Origin: Clostridium algoriphilum
Lineage (GTDB): Bacteria > Bacillota > Clostridia > Clostridiales > Clostridiaceae
Direction of reading: 5' to 3'
Length of the DNA: 64,000 nt
Assembly: GCF_020443705.1 (NCBI RefSeq)
Contig: NZ_JAIZZK010000008.1
Location: 62,001-126,000 of the forward strand
Shown here piece by piece: positions 53,053-61,374 of the stretch; within the stretch, counting starts at the first letter, position 1; each line of letters opens with the position of its first letter. Both the position numbers and the translations under genes were made by a program. Below the pieces are notes generated by a model, which ran no database searches, was not told the origin of the DNA, and worked only from the letters and a program-made list of their open reading frames with translations.

Positions 53053-53916
53053 ATGAAAGATTTTAAAGACAAGGTAGCCGTTATTACAGGGGCTGCAAAT
53101 GGAATAGGCTTTGCAGTAGCTCAGGAATGTGCAAGAAGAGGGATTAAGATAGTTATAGCAGATATTGATGGACCAGACTTAAAAAGAGCAGAAAGACAAC
53201 TTAAAGAAGAAGGCGCTGAGGTACTAGCTGTTGAAATGGATGTAATGAAATATGAAGACATGGAGATGCTTGCTAAGGAGGCTCTTGAAAAATTTCAACA
53301 TGTAGATCTATTGTTTAACAATGCAGGAGTTGTAGTTGCAGGGCCAGCTTGGTTATTATCAATGAACGACTGGGAATGGATTATGAAAGCTAATGTATGG
53401 GGTGTTATCCATGGTCAAAAAGTTTTCATTCCAATAATGTTAAAACAGGATACTGAATGCCATATTGTTAATACTTCTTCTGTAGCTGGACTTTTGAGTT
53501 TAAATGGAATGTCCGCATACCATACTTCAAAATTTGCATCAGTTGGTCTTTCTGAGTCTACTTATTTAGATCTTCAGTGCGAAACGGACAAAATAAAAAT
53601 GTCAGTGTTCTGCCCTGGATTTATTCAAACAGACCTTGATAACTGTGAGAAACACAGACCAAAGAAATACGCAAATGATATGAGCCAGCCTTATTATCAA
53701 AGTGACTTGTATAAAAAAGAAGAACAACAAAAACATAAGGTTATCAAAGGTGGGATGCCAATTGACACAATTGGATTAACTATATTCGAGGCAATTGAGG
53801 AAGAAAAATTTTATATCCTAACACATTCAGAATTAAATCCACTTATAGGTCTAAGAGTAAAGAATGTGTTTGAAGGTGGAAGTCCATCAATGACTGTAAT
53901 AAAAGGCATTAAATAA
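53053..53916 (+). CDS. Short-chain dehydrogenase/reductase (classical SDR)
   Basis: The 287-aa protein has the NAD(P)-binding motif TGAANGIGFAVA, NNAG, and the catalytic Ser ... YHTSK (Tyr and Lys). An Asp after beta-2 (IADIDGP) suggests NAD(H) preference. Together with the upstream Adc-type gene it may reduce a ketone made by decarboxylation. AAAGGAG precedes the ATG. The unit ends in a strong terminator. Confidence 0.93.
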   Translation: MKDFKDKVAVITGAANGIGFAVAQECARRGIKIVIADIDGPDLKRAERQLKEEGAEVLAVEMDVMKYEDMEMLAKEALEKFQHVDLLFNNAGVVVAGPAWLLSMNDWEWIMKANVWGVIHGQKVFIPIMLKQDTECHIVNTSSVAGLLSLNGMSAYHTSKFASVGLSESTYLDLQCETDKIKMSVFCPGFIQTDLDNCEKHRPKKYANDMSQPYYQSDLYKKEEQQKHKVIKGGMPIDTIGLTIFEAIEEEKFYILTHSELNPLIGLRVKNVFEGGSPSMTVIKGIK

Positions 53917-53930
53917 TTTTAAAAGATTAA

Positions 53931-53970
53931 AAAACTACTTAAATGCATCGCTATGCATCTAAGTAGTTTT
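53931..53970 (+). terminator. Intrinsic terminator after the Adc-SDR operon
   Basis: An 18-bp stem with one mismatch (53931-53948 with 53953-53970) and a CGCT loop is followed by a T-rich tract. Confidence 0.88.
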
Positions 53971-54066
53971 CTTCCTGGCTTTCGCCAAGTTTTATAGTTC
54001 TATTTTCAACTTATTTAATCAAATTTTAATGTAATTCATTCCATTTATTATTTTCATCAATGTTAT

Positions 54067-55635
54067 TTATTTCATAACTTTTGACACACGAACTAAATCA
54101 TAAACATCTATTATTCCATCATTATTGATGTCTAGAATATCTTTATACTTCGACTCCCCTGTACGTGAATTATAAGCTGACCCAACTAATGCTAAATCAT
54201 TAGTGTCTGTTATTCCATTCTTATCAACATCAGTAATGCTAAATACAATAGAAGGACTTGCTATAAACATGGCGCCATAGGCATCTACAATTGCCCCTGT
54301 AGCTATTTTTTCACCTAATTCTGGTAACTTATTATTACTTTTCATAATGCTATTTTTTACATTGATTGGTGTTAAATTCATATTTGTACTCATTACAAGC
54401 GCCGCTGCTCCAGTAACATGAGGAGTTGCCATAGACGTCCCACTTCTATACCCATATCCACCTGGCACTGTACTATAAATATTACTTCCTGGTGCTGCAA
54501 TGTCCACTGAACTAGTCCCATAATTAGAAAAAGTTGATAATGTACCATCTGATTTCACTGATGCTACTGAAATTATGTTAGGTAAATCAAAACTTGCTGG
54601 ATAATTTTTAATAGCATTGTCATTGTTTATTCCATATCCATTAGCATCACCATTCCCTGCTGCACATACGAATAAAGCATTTGAGTTTTTAATTGCATCA
54701 TATTCTGCTCGTGAGAAGTCTTCACCTCCGAAGGAACAATTAAATAGTTTTACTCCATGACTAGTGCCATATTGCAACGCACTAATTACATCACTTGTAT
54801 ATAAATCGCCTTGATCATTAGCTGCTTTTAACGGCATAATTTTAACAGTTGGTGCAACACCTACTGTTCCAATACCGTTAGATGATGCTGCAATTATTCC
54901 ACTAACATGAGTTCCATGACTATGATTGTCTATTGAATTATTAGTACCATCTGCAAAATCCCATCCATTGTAGTCATCTATATATCCATCCTTATCATCA
55001 TCTATTCCATTACCAACTATCTCTTTAGTATTAGTCCAAACATTACTTTTCAAATCTTTATGATTATAATCTATGCCAGTGTCAATTATGCAAACAACTA
55101 TTTTTGGATTACCAGTTGTAGTCTTCCAAGCATTTTCTACATTAATGTCTATCCCCTTTGTTGTAGTGTTATTTAGTCCCCACATTTTACTAAAATCTGG
55201 TTCCATCGAAGGTGAACTCGATAACTTGCTGATATAATTAGGTTCTGCATATTCAACATTCGAATTGTTATTTAGATTTAACAGCACCTCATCCACTGAA
55301 TATTTTTTATTATCAAATTTAACTACCTCTAGTTGCTTCTTTAATTGTTTTTTAACTTTCATGCTATACTTTTTCTTTACAGAATCAACAGACTCCACAG
55401 ACTCCACAGAAGAATTGCTAGTGCTTGATTTGATTTTTACTAAAATTTCGCCTTCCTTAAAGTTTTTCTTCGCCTTATTTTTTTTATAATTGCTCATTAT
55501 CTTTGCTTTTGTACCAGATTTATCATTTTTAATATTATTACTCATAGTATTATTAGTTACGGCTTGTACCCTATATCCATATATACTGAGCATAAATATA
55601 ATTGTTAGTAACCTGCTTATAGTCTCTTTTTTCAT
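54067..55635 (-). CDS. Secreted subtilisin-like protease (S8) with C-terminal dockerin
   Basis: The start is the ATG at 55635 with GGAGG upstream. The 522-aa preproprotein has a signal peptide, a basic I9-like propeptide (about 50-140) and an S8 domain with Asp (CIIDTGIDYNH, about 183), His (NHSHGTHVSG, about 237) and Ser (SGTSMATPH, about 397). The last 60 residues form a type I dockerin: calcium loops DVDKNGITDTNDL and DINNDGIIDVYDL, each followed by a helix. The dockerin should dock the protease onto a cohesin; two cohesin genes lie within 8 kb. Its upstream region shares a block with the dockerin gene at 59522. Confidence 0.94.
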   Translation of the reverse strand: MKKETISRLLTIIFMLSIYGYRVQAVTNNTMSNNIKNDKSGTKAKIMSNYKKNKAKKNFKEGEILVKIKSSTSNSSVESVESVDSVKKKYSMKVKKQLKKQLEVVKFDNKKYSVDEVLLNLNNNSNVEYAEPNYISKLSSSPSMEPDFSKMWGLNNTTTKGIDINVENAWKTTTGNPKIVVCIIDTGIDYNHKDLKSNVWTNTKEIVGNGIDDDKDGYIDDYNGWDFADGTNNSIDNHSHGTHVSGIIAASSNGIGTVGVAPTVKIMPLKAANDQGDLYTSDVISALQYGTSHGVKLFNCSFGGEDFSRAEYDAIKNSNALFVCAAGNGDANGYGINNDNAIKNYPASFDLPNIISVASVKSDGTLSTFSNYGTSSVDIAAPGSNIYSTVPGGYGYRSGTSMATPHVTGAAALVMSTNMNLTPINVKNSIMKSNNKLPELGEKIATGAIVDAYGAMFIASPSIVFSITDVDKNGITDTNDLALVGSAYNSRTGESKYKDILDINNDGIIDVYDLVRVSKVMK

Positions 55636-55742
55636 AAGTACCTCCAAAATATTAATTATAAACTACTAAACTAAATTATTTACGTAGAAAAATTGTAAGT
55701 CTTACTAGGATTATAAATCTAAATCTAGGGATTATGTCTTCA

Positions 55743-55788
55743 TACTCTATAATTATCGTCCAATAATATGACTTCTGAATACAGAAAT
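55743..55788 (-). promoter_or_regulatory. Conserved upstream block, copy 1
   Basis: The 16-bp core ATGACTTCTGAATACA and flanking CTCTATAAT ... CGTYCAA are shared with 61205-61250. Both lie upstream of minus-strand dockerin genes, suggesting a common promoter or regulator. The rest of the divergent spacer 55636-56052 shows no gene. Confidence 0.6.
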
Positions 55789-56052
55789 CATCTTTTATAG
55801 GCATATTATTTTATTATTTCATCCTCCAAATAGACATCAATTTAATTTCATAATTTGTTAAGATGCCCCTACAATTTTATTGTTTAATACTGATATCAAA
55901 TATTGAACATTCTATAAATTATTCCATTATTAAAGCCAAGTTTTGCTAAAATTATTGATATTTCGTTATACTTATGTATACTTATACACATAAGTCTTAT
56001 TGTACTGCTCTAAATTAGAGTTACATAATTCAAAACATATTGGAGGATTAAA

Positions 56053-57048
56053 ATGAAAAACATATTTAAAACTATAGCTTTTGCAACACTATTTTACATA
56101 TTAATTAGTGGCTCTCCGCAAACTTTCGCTGAAGATTTATCTACGGCTTCTCTGGACAGCACTTCTTATGGCCTCGGGATAGCAAGAAGGGATTCTATAA
56201 ATTTAAGATCAACTCCAGACATGAAGGATGATACTAATAAATTATCTGTTTTAAACAAATCAGATCATTTTCTTATAGTTGATGACTTAGGAGAATGGTA
56301 TAAGATTAAGTATAATGATAATGGTACTCTAAAAGTTGGTTATGTGTATGCATTATTTACTATGCCAATTAAGGATGATTCGTCAGATAGTTATCTGGGG
56401 TTTATTTCGTCTGTTTATGAGTCTACTGTATATACTGACAATGTATTAACTAGTATTCGTAACCCAGGAACAGTATCTGACAATGCTTCCGATGCAGGTG
56501 GTAAATCATATGGATTATATCAACTCTCATCGAATAGAGGTACCTTAGATGTTTTCTTGAACTATTTGAAAACGCATTCTGACGGAACAGACTTTTATGA
56601 TAAACTTAATAATGCTAAGGCTGCTGATGGCAACAGTTATAGCACAAACTTTGATAATGAATGGAAGCAAATAGCGACTAATAACAGGAGCGAGTTTTTT
56701 GAACTTCAACATAAATTTATAAAAACAAAATATTATGATGTTGCAGCAACAATGTTAAAAGATAAATATAATTATGATATAAGCACTAAAAGTTTAGCAT
56801 TAAAAGAAGCTCTCTGGTCTACATCTGTGCAATATGGAATTAAAGGAAATGGAATTACCAAAGGTGCAGTTGATATATTCTTTGAGGCTGGTCTTAATAA
56901 AGACGAAAAAGAACTGCTTACAAGAATATACGATGTAAAGATTGAACATGCTAAAAATAAAAATAGTGATGTTCTTATAAATCGTTCTTTATCTGAAAAA
57001 GATGATCTGCTATCTATGTATAATAGTTATAATGAAATCGCTAATTAA
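56053..57048 (+). CDS. Secreted SH3 plus lysozyme-like domain protein
   Basis: The 331-aa protein has a signal peptide (1-26), an SH3-type domain (about 40-110, INLRSTPD ... VGYVYALF) and a helical domain (about 115-330) beginning YLGFISSVYES and containing NPGTVSDNASDAGGKSYGLYQLSS. This pattern is found in phage-tail and endolysin-like proteins and resembles a lysozyme fold, with Glu in YES as candidate acid. Peptidoglycan hydrolysis is likely but not proven. A paralogue with an inserted dockerin lies at 62795-63934. GGAGG precedes the ATG. Confidence 0.8.
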   Translation: MKNIFKTIAFATLFYILISGSPQTFAEDLSTASLDSTSYGLGIARRDSINLRSTPDMKDDTNKLSVLNKSDHFLIVDDLGEWYKIKYNDNGTLKVGYVYALFTMPIKDDSSDSYLGFISSVYESTVYTDNVLTSIRNPGTVSDNASDAGGKSYGLYQLSSNRGTLDVFLNYLKTHSDGTDFYDKLNNAKAADGNSYSTNFDNEWKQIATNNRSEFFELQHKFIKTKYYDVAATMLKDKYNYDISTKSLALKEALWSTSVQYGIKGNGITKGAVDIFFEAGLNKDEKELLTRIYDVKIEHAKNKNSDVLINRSLSEKDDLLSMYNSYNEIAN

Positions 57049-57065
57049 AGCGATTTCTTTTTTTT
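57034..57065 (+). terminator. Terminator overlapping the SH3-lysozyme-like gene end
   Basis: GAAATCGCT pairs with AGCGATTTC, followed by eight T residues. The hairpin spans the stop codon. It is absent from the paralogous copy at 63934. Confidence 0.88.
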
Positions 57066-57148
57066 ATGCTAAATTTGTATAATTTACTTCATTAATATCA
57101 ATAATCAACGATAACTCTAATAAAGACTAAATTAGGGGGAGATATTCT

Positions 57149-58387
57149 TTGAAACTTAAAAGAATAAATTATTTTCTGATATCATTTTTACTACTAACAT
57201 GTATGTTTATCTCAAGTAGCACAAAAACAAACGCAGAGGCTTTAAGTAGCATTTCCTATTCGGTAAATAATACTAACATAAAGATCGGACAAACTTTTAA
57301 CATTTATGTGAATGCTCAAAACATAAGTGACCTTTATGGAGCATCTGTAGATTTTAAATATGATCTTTCACTGCTTAAAATATTGGACATTACGAGTGGC
57401 GACGTGTTTTCTAGATCGGGTAAAGCTTACAATACTGTAATAAAGTCAACATTACCAGACACTACTGGAACTGCAAGTATAGCACTTTCACTTCAGGGTG
57501 ATATAGCCGGTTTTACAGGGAATGGCGTACTCTTTGTCATAAAAGCTACTGCCCTTAAAACTGGAACAGTTAACTTACAAACTACGAATGACTCATCTAA
57601 GCTTACAACTAGTGGCCTAAATATGTGTGTCAAATTAGTAAATAGTACTACTAATGCTAAAATCACCGGTGTTGCATATACAAACTCTAGCTTTGCTATT
57701 AATAAAGTTACTAAGATTAACTCTGAAATAGTTAGCTATAATTTTCCGGCTACAATGTTACCGGGTCAAACCTATCACGTTAGAATTGTAGTTAAAAACA
57801 TTGGATCTGAAACCTGGACAGCCGCAAAAAATTATAAACTCGCTCCTGTTGGTTATAGTGACCCATTCACTAAATATAAACTAGTTTTATCGCCTACCGA
57901 TAACATTAAACCGGGCCAAACCAAAACCTTTACTTATACAATGAAGGCACCTTTAACTCAAGGAACATATACTACTGATTGGCAAATGTATCAAGAAGGT
58001 ATCGTTTGGTTTGGAAAAATTCTATCTAGACATGTTGTTGTAGCAAATCCACCTAGAGCTTCTTTAATTGTTAGCAACAATATACCTACCACAATGGTCC
58101 ATAGTAGAAAGTATAATGTTCAAATTGTAGTTAAAAACACTGGTTCTGACACTTGGACAGCTGCAAAACAATATAAACTTGCTCCTGTAGGTTATAGTGA
58201 TCCATTTAATAAATATAAACTCGTTCTTTCTCCTAACGATAAGATTCTACCTGGTCAAAATAAAACTTTTAGTTTTTCTATGATAGCTCCTTCAACCAAA
58301 GGAACATATACTTCTGATTGGCGGATGTATGTAGAAAGAATTGTTTGGTTTGGACCAACCACAGTTAAACGTATTATTGTTAAATAA
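57149..58387 (+). CDS. Secreted cohesin protein with two NBR1-type Ig-like domains
   Basis: The 412-aa protein starts at a TTG (57149) after AGGGGGAG. A signal peptide (about 1-31) is followed by a type I-like cohesin (about 32-170: KIGQTFNIYVNAQNISDLYGASVDFKYD ... in parts, and GDIAGFTGNGVLFVIKA) and two near-identical Ig-like domains (about 190-300 and 305-412), each with the pattern VKNxGSxTWTAAK and DWxMYxExIVWFG seen in NBR1-type domains. No catalytic domain or membrane anchor is visible. It likely holds a dockerin enzyme while the Ig domains bind the wall or another protein. Confidence 0.88.
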   Translation: MKLKRINYFLISFLLLTCMFISSSTKTNAEALSSISYSVNNTNIKIGQTFNIYVNAQNISDLYGASVDFKYDLSLLKILDITSGDVFSRSGKAYNTVIKSTLPDTTGTASIALSLQGDIAGFTGNGVLFVIKATALKTGTVNLQTTNDSSKLTTSGLNMCVKLVNSTTNAKITGVAYTNSSFAINKVTKINSEIVSYNFPATMLPGQTYHVRIVVKNIGSETWTAAKNYKLAPVGYSDPFTKYKLVLSPTDNIKPGQTKTFTYTMKAPLTQGTYTTDWQMYQEGIVWFGKILSRHVVVANPPRASLIVSNNIPTTMVHSRKYNVQIVVKNTGSDTWTAAKQYKLAPVGYSDPFNKYKLVLSPNDKILPGQNKTFSFSMIAPSTKGTYTSDWRMYVERIVWFGPTTVKRIIVK

Positions 58388-58410
58388 ACAAATAAATAAA
58401 AGGTAATGTA

Positions 58411-58446
58411 GGTAGCATAGGTATTATACCTATGCTATCTTTTACT
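58411..58446 (+). terminator. Intrinsic terminator after the cohesin gene
   Basis: TAGCATAGGTA (58413-58423) pairs with TACCTATGCTA (58427-58437), followed by a T-rich tract. Confidence 0.85.
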
Positions 58447-58608
58447 TTTTGGTATGATACTATTGTTCCAAAGGAAGAGCCATTACCTATATGAAATCCT
58501 AAAAAATAAAGGAATTATTGGAAATTAATTAATTCTCACTTAACTTCTATAGTATAATAATATTAGCGTACAAAAAGAGTAAACTAATTATAGAAGGGAG
58601 AAATATTA

Positions 58609-59364
58609 ATGTTATATGTCCTTAAAACAATTGCTAATCTAATTTTACCCCCAGGCTGCTTGATTATCGCTTTATTAGTATATATTGTTTTGTACTACAG
58701 AATGAGCAAAAGATTACCTAAACTTATTGTCACTATATTTATTGCTTTTTATATATTATCAATACCGCTTACCTCAGACTTATTAATGCATTCATTAGAA
58801 TACAAATATCAACCACCTGATAAACTAAATGGTGATGTTATTATAGTATTAGGTGGTGGAGCTACCTTAACTTCCCCTGATTATAATGGTAGTGGTAATC
58901 TTTCCGGTTCTGCAAGCAATCGATTGTTAACTGCTGCACGTATACATACAAAAACTGGGCTCCCAATAATTTTCTCAGGTGGTAAGGTTTTTAATTCTTC
59001 TGGAAATGAAGCTGAAATTGCCAAACGTCAGCTATTAGATCTATTAATAAGTGATAATTCTGTAATTATTGAAAATAAAAGTCTTAACACTGCTGAAAAT
59101 GCTAAATTCACTGAAGTTCTTTTAACAAAATATCAATATACCAAACCTATATTGATAACCTCAGCTTTCCATATGCCGCGAGCAGTAATTAATTTTAACA
59201 AATCTGAGATAAAGAATTTTCAAATTTATCCTGCTGATTATACTACAAATAAAACGCTATCTGTAACCTTTAATTCTTTTGTACCATCAAGTTCGAGTTT
59301 TAATTATTCATCTATAGCTCTTCATGAGTATTTAGGGATAATTCAATTATTAGTAAAGAAGTAG
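58609..59364 (+). CDS. YdcF/ElyC/SanA-family (DUF218) membrane protein
   Basis: The 251-aa protein has two N-terminal membrane helices (about 8-28, 36-55) and a DUF218 domain with DVIIVLGGGATL, IFSGGKVFNSSGNEA, NTAENAKFT and LITSAFHMPRA. Relatives such as ElyC and SanA act in envelope polysaccharide handling. It sits inside the cohesin-dockerin locus, between a cohesin gene and a dockerin gene, which fits an envelope role. AGAAGGGAG precedes the ATG. Confidence 0.9.
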   Translation: MLYVLKTIANLILPPGCLIIALLVYIVLYYRMSKRLPKLIVTIFIAFYILSIPLTSDLLMHSLEYKYQPPDKLNGDVIIVLGGGATLTSPDYNGSGNLSGSASNRLLTAARIHTKTGLPIIFSGGKVFNSSGNEAEIAKRQLLDLLISDNSVIIENKSLNTAENAKFTEVLLTKYQYTKPILITSAFHMPRAVINFNKSEIKNFQIYPADYTTNKTLSVTFNSFVPSSSSFNYSSIALHEYLGIIQLLVKK

Positions 59365-59397
59365 ATAAATACTACTTTTATTCATTCTTTAAAAGAT

Positions 59398-59440
59398 AAA
59401 AAGCAACATAAACTATTAAAGTTTTTGTTGCTTTTTATTA
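59398..59440. terminator. Terminator after the DUF218 gene
   Basis: AAAAAGCAACA pairs with TGTTGCTTTTT. A and T runs on both sides allow action in both directions, including on the minus-strand gene ending at 59522. Confidence 0.85.
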
Positions 59441-59521
59441 CACATTTACCATAATATTTTATATATTAGAATTTATTGTTTTATATTTAAATTTCTTAGG
59501 ATAGTATCATAGAAAAATATA

Positions 59522-61141
59522 TTAATTAGTTATATTATTTCTATACATAGAAAAGTTGTAATTTACAGCTGCAAGCGCAATATCTCTTATATCAACAACC
59601 CCGTCCATATTAACATCGGAAGATTCAGTGGAAATTCTGTTAGCATCATTGACAACAGTTCCTTGTGAATTAATATTTTTAGATTGTTTTACAAAGTCAT
59701 ATATATCCACTACTCTGTCTTTATTTGCATCTCCAATTGGTCTTATCCAATTTCCAACCACATAGCCACTTTTTCCATAACCTTCAACGTAATATCTTAC
59801 ATAGGAAGCTTTTGTCACAGGATAAGCTTTTATAGTCACAACATCATTTTTATTAAAACTACCAGTTGTATTATTATTGATATCTCTTATAGTTAGGTTA
59901 GTTGTTGTTATATATTTATAACTTTTATCTTTTATTCTAAAATCTCCTGCATGTTTACCACTTATTTCTTCTATATCGGTCCTTGGGTAAACTCCTGCTA
60001 CAAATAGACTTGGTTTGTATACATATAAATCTAGCATAGGCGTATTAAAAACATTATTGACATGTCCTATAACAATTGTTTGATAAGCCTTAGCGTGGTT
60101 AGTTGCTGGATTATTTATTGAGGCATAACCATTATATGCCCATATTGCATAATACCAATGCTCTAAATAAACTGGCGACGCATCCCCAACCTTTGGAGTC
60201 TTCCAGGTTGGAGAAGAATTCTGAAGTGCCCATTTGACAAGAAGGATTTCAGCACCTTGCCTTATATTAAACTCTATATCATATTTAAGTCGATTAATAT
60301 AGGCTGTATCATTAGGGTCATAATCTGAAACCTGCATTATACCTATTCCTATGTGGTCATATCCTATTAATGGCTGACCATTCGAAAACTGCCTCCAATT
60401 TGTAATATAATTATTATCCTTATCTGCTCCTTTGGTTTCCTGCCAAGCGATTGCCTTAAATATTTCAGCGGGTATTCCCTTTTCATAAGCTACATCTTCT
60501 AATATTTTTTCTATCTCAGCATGAGTAGGGTTTTTATAATACACAGAAGAATTTATATTAGAATTGCTAGAAGCATAACTAAGTTTTTCTGTCTTTATAA
60601 GAACAAGTTTATTATCTTGAAGAGTAAAATAATTCTTAACTGTAAATGTTGGAACAGCATTAGAATTACCGTTAGAATAAACAGGCACATCCTCTACAAT
60701 ATCTGTACTGTTTTGCACCTTTATAACTCCTTTGTAAATGTCTTCCTTATGAACAATTTCTTTTAATTGACTTCCATCCATTTTATAAATTGAATATGAT
60801 AATGTACCCGAAGTATCCTTTGTCTTACTTTGAATTAATATCTTTGTATCCCCAATTTTTTTATCCTTAATAAAAGCTATATGTCTGTAAACATTCTTGT
60901 CTTCATCTTTTGTAAAAATCACCTTTCCATTATCTAAAGAAATACTGATAACACCTTGATTAAATTTTACTATTTCTGCTTTGCCATCGTTATTTAAATC
61001 AATTTTTGTATCCACAGTTTCTGCAAAAACAAGCTTATGGCAGTTAAAAAAATTTGCGTAGATTAAACTTGCGCAAAATATTATGGATATCACTCTAAAT
61101 GCGAACTTAAATAAATTATTGATTCTTTTTACTTGATCCAT
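59522..61141 (-). CDS. Lytic transglycosylase-like protein with SH3-like and C-terminal dockerin domains
   Basis: The 539-aa exported protein has a signal/anchor region (about 14-40), a beta-rich region with an EF-like DLNNDGKAEIV start, an SLT-type lysozyme domain (about 215-350; Glu in AIAWQETKG near 234, and GIGIMQVSDYD), an SH3-like region (about 405-465) and a dockerin (about 469-539: DANKDRVVDIYDF and DVNMDGVVDIRDI). It probably cleaves peptidoglycan while docked to a cohesin. GGGGTG precedes the ATG. Its upstream block matches that of the dockerin protease. Confidence 0.9.
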   Translation of the reverse strand: MDQVKRINNLFKFAFRVISIIFCASLIYANFFNCHKLVFAETVDTKIDLNNDGKAEIVKFNQGVISISLDNGKVIFTKDEDKNVYRHIAFIKDKKIGDTKILIQSKTKDTSGTLSYSIYKMDGSQLKEIVHKEDIYKGVIKVQNSTDIVEDVPVYSNGNSNAVPTFTVKNYFTLQDNKLVLIKTEKLSYASSNSNINSSVYYKNPTHAEIEKILEDVAYEKGIPAEIFKAIAWQETKGADKDNNYITNWRQFSNGQPLIGYDHIGIGIMQVSDYDPNDTAYINRLKYDIEFNIRQGAEILLVKWALQNSSPTWKTPKVGDASPVYLEHWYYAIWAYNGYASINNPATNHAKAYQTIVIGHVNNVFNTPMLDLYVYKPSLFVAGVYPRTDIEEISGKHAGDFRIKDKSYKYITTTNLTIRDINNNTTGSFNKNDVVTIKAYPVTKASYVRYYVEGYGKSGYVVGNWIRPIGDANKDRVVDIYDFVKQSKNINSQGTVVNDANRISTESSDVNMDGVVDIRDIALAAVNYNFSMYRNNITN

Positions 61142-61204
61142 TCTATCACCCCTCTATGTTTCAATTTATTATTAAAAAATTGTTACATATTATATATATG
61201 TACA

Positions 61205-61250
61205 CTCTCTATAATCGTTCAAAAGTATGACTTCTGAATACATAGATTAA
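61205..61250 (-). promoter_or_regulatory. Conserved upstream block, copy 2
   Basis: It shares ATGACTTCTGAATACA exactly with 55743-55788, along with CTCTATAAT ... CGTTCAA. It is 64-110 bp upstream of the transglycosylase-dockerin gene. Confidence 0.6.
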
Positions 61251-61270
61251 TTTTTATATGTATAATAATT

Positions 61271-61304
61271 AAAAAGAAATCGCTAATATAAGCGATTTCT
61301 TTTT
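61271..61304 (-). terminator. Terminator after the anchored cohesin gene
   Basis: AAAAAGAAATCGCT pairs exactly with AGCGATTTCTTTTT, giving a T run on either strand. It resembles the hairpins at 57034 and 6098. Confidence 0.88.
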
Positions 61305-61374
61305 AAGAAAAACATATTTTAATATTTTTAGTTATACTTTTGTGAAATCTTATTTCTTTATCATCAATAAGTTA

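Noticed and set aside
56053..57048. Prophage tail gene
   Set aside because: The lysozyme-like domain resembles phage-tail enzymes, but the protein has a signal peptide and no phage genes are adjacent.
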